Assembly (NCBI RefSeq): GCF_963678635.1
Contig: NC_087065.1
Span: 65,379,374 to 65,443,373 of the forward strand
DNA length: 64,000 nucleotides
Source of the DNA: Symsagittifera roscoffensis
Taxonomy: Eukaryota; Xenacoelomorpha; Acoela; Convolutidae
Direction: 5' to 3'
Below, one piece after another: positions 59,501 through 64,000 of the stretch (positions within the stretch are counted from its first letter, which is position 1; the number at the start of each line of letters is the position of its first letter). The position numbers and the translations under genes were made by a program. Under the pieces are notes generated by a model, which ran no database searches, was not told the origin of the DNA, and saw only the letters and a list, made by a program, of their open reading frames with translations.

Positions 59501-62500
59501 TTTTAAATTAAGAGATAGCAATATGTCAATTTTAACACAGAGCCGAGGCGGAGCTTCGCACCATTTGCGATACAACGCATATATGAAAAACTTGACTAAA
59601 AAAATGAAAGATGACTAGTGAACAAAAATTTTCCTATGTCTCGATAAACAACAACTAGGGACCTAGCGCAAGCTGAAGCTCGTCTTCGATAGTTTATGAT
59701 ATTCTGAGAATTGAAAAGGCAGTTTTAAAGAAACGGTCGAAAGCTCGAAACCCTGACTTTCCGTATCCATTATTTTTTCTCTATAAAACAGATTATGGTC
59801 ACTAAGTAGAGAAGATCTCGAAAACTGGGTTTCTCAATTGAACTTTCTCAAAAAGACTTTTTCACGTAAACAGTTTTGTTCACAGACGGTTTATCTTAGT
59901 AGGAATAGTAAATAGTGACTACCTAGTAATTATGTGACCCTTGTTTCGGGAAGAATGTCGCTTGTTTCGGCTGAATTATGTTTTCAAAAACTTTTTGTAT
60001 TCGCAAAACCGCCTTCCCCTAGAAAAATTTCAGCGCACGCCACTGAACGGTGTCGGAATGCTTTTCTTGCAATACGTTTTGTATATTTTGTTCATACTTG
60101 ATGGTTGCATCTGTTTCATTTCGTTGTGCTGCGTTTCGCTTCCTTGGCTTGAGTCAATTATTTGCGGGCTCTTCCTCACTGATTCTGGCATTTCGTTTTT
60201 CTCTGTTTTTTTCTCGATATCAACTAACAAGTTGAATGAAGTGAGTATAGTTTTTTTTATTCCTGGCTGCTAAATTTGTGAGCCTGTTTTTAGAAACACT
60301 CTTGAAAGAGTTGGAACAAAGTATGGCGTAAGTTAGTTTTTTTCCTTGCTTTCCTGGGGCCTCATTTCCGAGAAAATTTCCACCGATTATCTTAGCGTTT
60401 AATTATCATTTAGTGTAAAAATGATATCATGCCAAGCTTTTGATTTTACAAAAAATTTGATTTATTCAAATTAATATCTTCCCCCTCCCCCACCTCCCTG
60501 CCAGTTTACCACAACCTCCATTCGCCCCATTCATGGGGGTTATTTATTGGTAGATTTTGGGGAAGGGGGCTTATGATTTACACCATCTTAGTTTACCCCC
60601 CCCCCCCCCCCCCCCGTTTCCGTTTACTGGGGGAGGGGGTTTGGGCAAATGCGGATGGATGGGGGGTAAAATACGGGGTGGGGGGGGGTGTTAATTCGAG
60701 TAGATTAAGATTGCGAGTAGGTCGTGAGTAACGCAGAAATGTTGTAAACGTTTCGCAAATGATTTTACAAAAAAATGTATAGATTATATTCCGTTATAAT
60801 CCATTATAATCCATTATAAGGGATTTTAACTGGATTATAATCCATTATAATGGATTTTAATGGATTGTGTTTTTACGAAAATAATCGATTATAATGGCAA
60901 TATAATCGATTTCGTGGTCCAAATTTGCCACAATAATGGAATGTAATGACATTTTTGACAAAATTTTTTCATTATAATCGATTATTATCCATGGAACTCT
61001 GGTGCAAGAATCTGTTTAAATTCCATAATATCCGAAAAAATTGGGCAAATTTTATCGTAGTAATAGTTGAATAGAATTGTAGCCGCATCATTTCTGAATT
61101 TAATTGCCTAAGAATATTTTTCGCCATTTAAACTGCAAATTGTTTTTCGGAAGCGAACAACTTCTTTACCAATTTTTGTTCTAAGTTGTAATACAAACAA
61201 CATGACTTTTTTCTTCGGATTTAGCCGAAGAATTGAGCCTCTACAGTAGTAGAAATATCATGCCGTCTATTTTAAATTAAGAGATAGCAATATGTCAATT
61301 TTAACACAGAGCCGAGGCGGAGCTTCGCACCATTTGCGATACAACGCATATATGAAAAACTTGACTAAAAAAATGAAAGATGACTAGTGAACAAAAATTT
61401 TCCTATGTCTCGATAAACAACAACTAGGGACCTAGCGCAAGCTGAAGCTCGTCTTCGATAGTTTATGATATTCTGAGAATTGAAAAGGCAGTTTTAAAGA
61501 AACGGTCGAAAGCTCGAAACCCTGACTTTCCGTATCCATTATTTTTTCTCTATAAAACAGATTATGGTCACTAAGTAGAGAAGATCTCGAAAACTGGGTT
61601 TCTCAATTGAACTTTCTCAAAAAGACTTTTTCACGTAAACAGTTTTGTTCACAGACGGTTTATCTTAGTAGGAATAGTAAATAGTGACTACCTAGTAATT
61701 ATGTGACCCTTGTTTCGGGAAGAATGTCGCTTGTTTCGGCTGAATTATGTTTTCAAAAACTTTTTGTATTCGCAAAACCGCCTTCCCCTAGAAAAATTTC
61801 AGCGCACGCCACTGAACGGTGTCGGAATGCTTTTCTTGCAATACGTTTTGTATATTTTGTTCATACTTGATGGTTGCATCTGTTTCATTTCGTTGTGCTG
61901 CGTTTCGCTTCCTTGGCTTGAGTCAATTATTTGCGGGCTCTTCCTCACTGATTCTGGCATGTCGTTTTTCTCTGTTTTTTTCTCGATATCAACTAACAAG
62001 TTGAATGAAGTGAGTATAGTTTTTTTTATTCCTGGCTGCTAAATTTGTGAGCCTGTTTTTAGAAACACTCTTGAAAGAGTTGGAACAAAGTATGGCGTAA
62101 GTTAGTTTTTTTCCTTGCTTTCCTGGGGCCTCATTTCCGAGAAAATTTCCACCGATTATCTTAGCGTTTAATTATCATTTAGTGTAGAAATGATATCATG
62201 CCAAGCTTTTGATTTTACAAAAAATTTGATTTATTCAAATTAATATCTTTCTTTCAAATATAAAAAATTAAACATTTAGTTTTCTTTATTTCTATAACTA
62301 CCCCCTCCCCCCACCTCCCTGCCAGTTTACCACAACCTCCATTCGCCCCCTTCATGGGGGTTATTTATTGGTAGATTTTGGGGGAGGGGGCTTATGATTT
62401 ACACCATCTTAGTTTACCCCCCCCGTTTACTGGGGGAGGGGATTTGGGCAAATGCGGACGGATGGGGGCAAAATACGGGGTGGGGGTGTTAATTCGAGTA

Positions 62501-63420
62501 GGTTAAGATTGTGAGTAGGTCGTGAGTAACGAAGAAATGTTGTAAACGTTTTGCAAATGATTTTTCAAAAAAATGTCTAGATTATAATCCGTTATAATCA
62601 ATTATAATGGATTATAATCCATTATAAGGGATTTTAACTGGATTATAATCCATTATAATGGATTTTAATGGATTGTGTTTTTACGAAAATAATCAATGAT
62701 AATGGCAATATAATCGATTTCGTAGTCTAAATTTGCCACAATAATGGAATATAATGACATTTTTGACAAAACTTTCATTATAATCGATTATTATCCGTGG
62801 AACTCTGGTGCGAGAATCTGTTTAAATTCCATAATATCAGAAAAAATTGGGCAAATTTTATCGTAGTAATCGTTGAAAAGAATTGTAGCCGCATCATTTC
62901 TGAATTTAATTGCCTAAGAATATTTTTCGCCATTTAAACTGCAAATTTTTTTTCGGAAGCGAACAACTTCTTTACCAATTTTTGTTCTAAGTTGTAATAC
63001 AAACAACATGACTTTTTTCTTCGGATTTAGCCGAAGAATTGAGCCTCTATAGTAGTCGAAATATCATGCCGTCTATTTTAAATTAAGAGATAGCAAAATG
63101 TCAATTTTAACACAGAGCAGAGGCGGAGCTTCGCACCATTTGCGATACAACACATATATAAAAAACTTGACTAAAAAAATGAAAGATAACTAGTGAACAA
63201 AAATGTTCCTATGTCTCGATAAACAACAACTAGGGACCCAGCGCAAGCTGAAGCTCGTCTTCGATAGTTTATGATATTCTGAGAATTGAAAAGGCAGTTT
63301 TAAAGAAACGGTCGAAAACTTGAAACCCTGACTTTCCGTATACATTATTTTTTCTCTATAAAACAGATTATGGTGGCTAAGTAGAGAAGATCTCGAAAAC
63401 TGGGTTTCTCATTTGAACGA
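56530..63420 (+). repeat. Tandem array, about 1.76-kb units
   Basis: Landmark TTTTGTATATTTTGTTCATAC recurs at about 56,539, 58,315, 60,078 and 61,847 (spacing 1,776, 1,763, 1,769). Units 2 and 3 are almost identical; unit 1 lacks the first about 230 bp; unit 4 diverges in its second half. Each unit holds a C-run/G-run module, a TCCATTATAA palindromic cluster, and a 110-codon frame (58,178, 59,941, 61,710) that is hydrophobic and probably not a gene. C-run lengths are 22, 14, 20 and 8; the G-run after CGGGGT is 13, 9, 9 and 5. Confidence 0.95.
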
Positions 63421-64000
63421 GTAACTTGAGAATTGATACGATAGTTTTCGAGATAAGTCAAAAACTATCCAAAAACAGATTCAAGTTCCAAAACGTTGAC
63501 TTGTTTGAAGTAAACCACTTATTTCTAAACAAAATTGGGTATAGCATCTTATATAGGTAAATTTTCAACAATCTGTTGTTTCGGTTACTCCTATGATATC
63601 AGATATGTCAGGATAGTTATCGAGCAAAGTTCTAAACCAGTCAACAAATCAAAAATTTGATATTTCTGAGACTAAATGTTTTTGTATTGAAAAAATTGGG
63701 CGTAGCTGTTTTATGCAGAAAAGATTAATGGATGGGTTTTTGATTGAACTCAAAGTTTCAGACTTGAGATGTCAGTTCTCAATAAAATTCAAGAACTTTT
63801 AAAAAAGTGTCAAAAAACAAAACATTAGACTTCTCCTAAGGCAGTCACTTTCTATGTCGAAAAAATTGGACATACTTGGGCTTGTTAAAGAGCTTTACAC
63901 AACAAGTTCTTTGGTTTCAACCCAAAAACCTCAGATATGGGAAGGTAATTTTGGAAAAAGTTTTAATAAGTTTTGGAAAAACGGTCAAATAATGAAAAAA
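63420..64000. repeat. Degenerate repeat of about 165 bp
   Basis: An AAAATTGGGTATAGC-like phrase recurs at about 63,531, 63,693 and 63,863, each followed by a TTATA or TTGTTAA segment and a TTTCAGA or CTCAGATAT segment. Three weakly related units seem to extend beyond the window. No gene seen. Confidence 0.4.

Noticed and set aside
55083-63420. CRISPR-like array
   Set aside because: Units are 1.76 kb direct tandem repeats without short spacers, in a eukaryotic genome.

Overview
The window reads as nuclear DNA of an invertebrate metazoan. It is AT-rich, its protein genes have introns, and it holds a small cluster of conserved animal genes: an RNA polymerase III subunit, a dynein-arm assembly factor of motile cilia, and a neurochondrin-like armadillo protein. 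Most of the rest is mobile or repetitive DNA. The species cannot be named from the sequence. The presence of a motile-cilium gene argues against nematodes.

Layout. (1) 1-13.2 kb: old repeats. A duplicated dispersed repeat lies at 147-914 and 6651-8265. A large inverted repeat has arms at about 1.6-5.3 kb and 10.8-13.2 kb. The right arm carries an intact two-exon C2H2-like zinc-finger gene and the left arm a broken copy. Between the arms are a PC4-like exon, two small minus-strand ORFs and minisatellites. (2) 13.4-16.6 kb: a decayed non-LTR retrotransposon on the minus strand with SGNH-like and reverse transcriptase fragments. (3) 16.95-19.85 kb: a second decayed non-LTR element on the plus strand, with endonuclease and reverse transcriptase. 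Its 3' part resumes at 43,888 because a giant LTR retrotransposon sits inside it. (4) 19,855-43,887: that LTR element, 24,033 bp, transcribed on the minus strand. It has two 885-bp LTRs that differ at only three positions by eye, and three long open frames. (5) 44.5-44.9 kb: a 3' fragment of a third non-LTR element. (6) 45.87-51.0 kb: three host genes, all on the plus strand. (7) 51-55 kb: AT-rich intergenic DNA with a recent duplicate of the last neurochondrin exon. (8) 55.1-63.4 kb: a tandem array with a period of about 1.76 kb and C and G runs of variable length. (9) 63.4-64 kb: a degenerate repeat of about 165 bp.

The LTR element is the main discovery candidate. In transcript order it has: 5' LTR; a tRNA primer-binding site; a 2.9-kb leader with duplicated hairpins and a cluster of GGAGGGT motifs; ORF A (Gag with zinc knuckle, protease, reverse transcriptase, RNase H); ORF B (integrase in its own frame, joined to A by a 14-nt ATG...TGA overlap, with a long C-terminal extension ending in a macro-domain-like ADP-ribose-binding fold); a spacer with perfect hairpins; ORF C (2,955 aa, with an SGNH/GDSL esterase domain and a second SGNH-like segment); and the 3' LTR. 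All three frames are open and the LTRs are nearly identical, so the insertion looks young.

Family calls were made by eye from conserved motifs and remembered family features. No database search was run.
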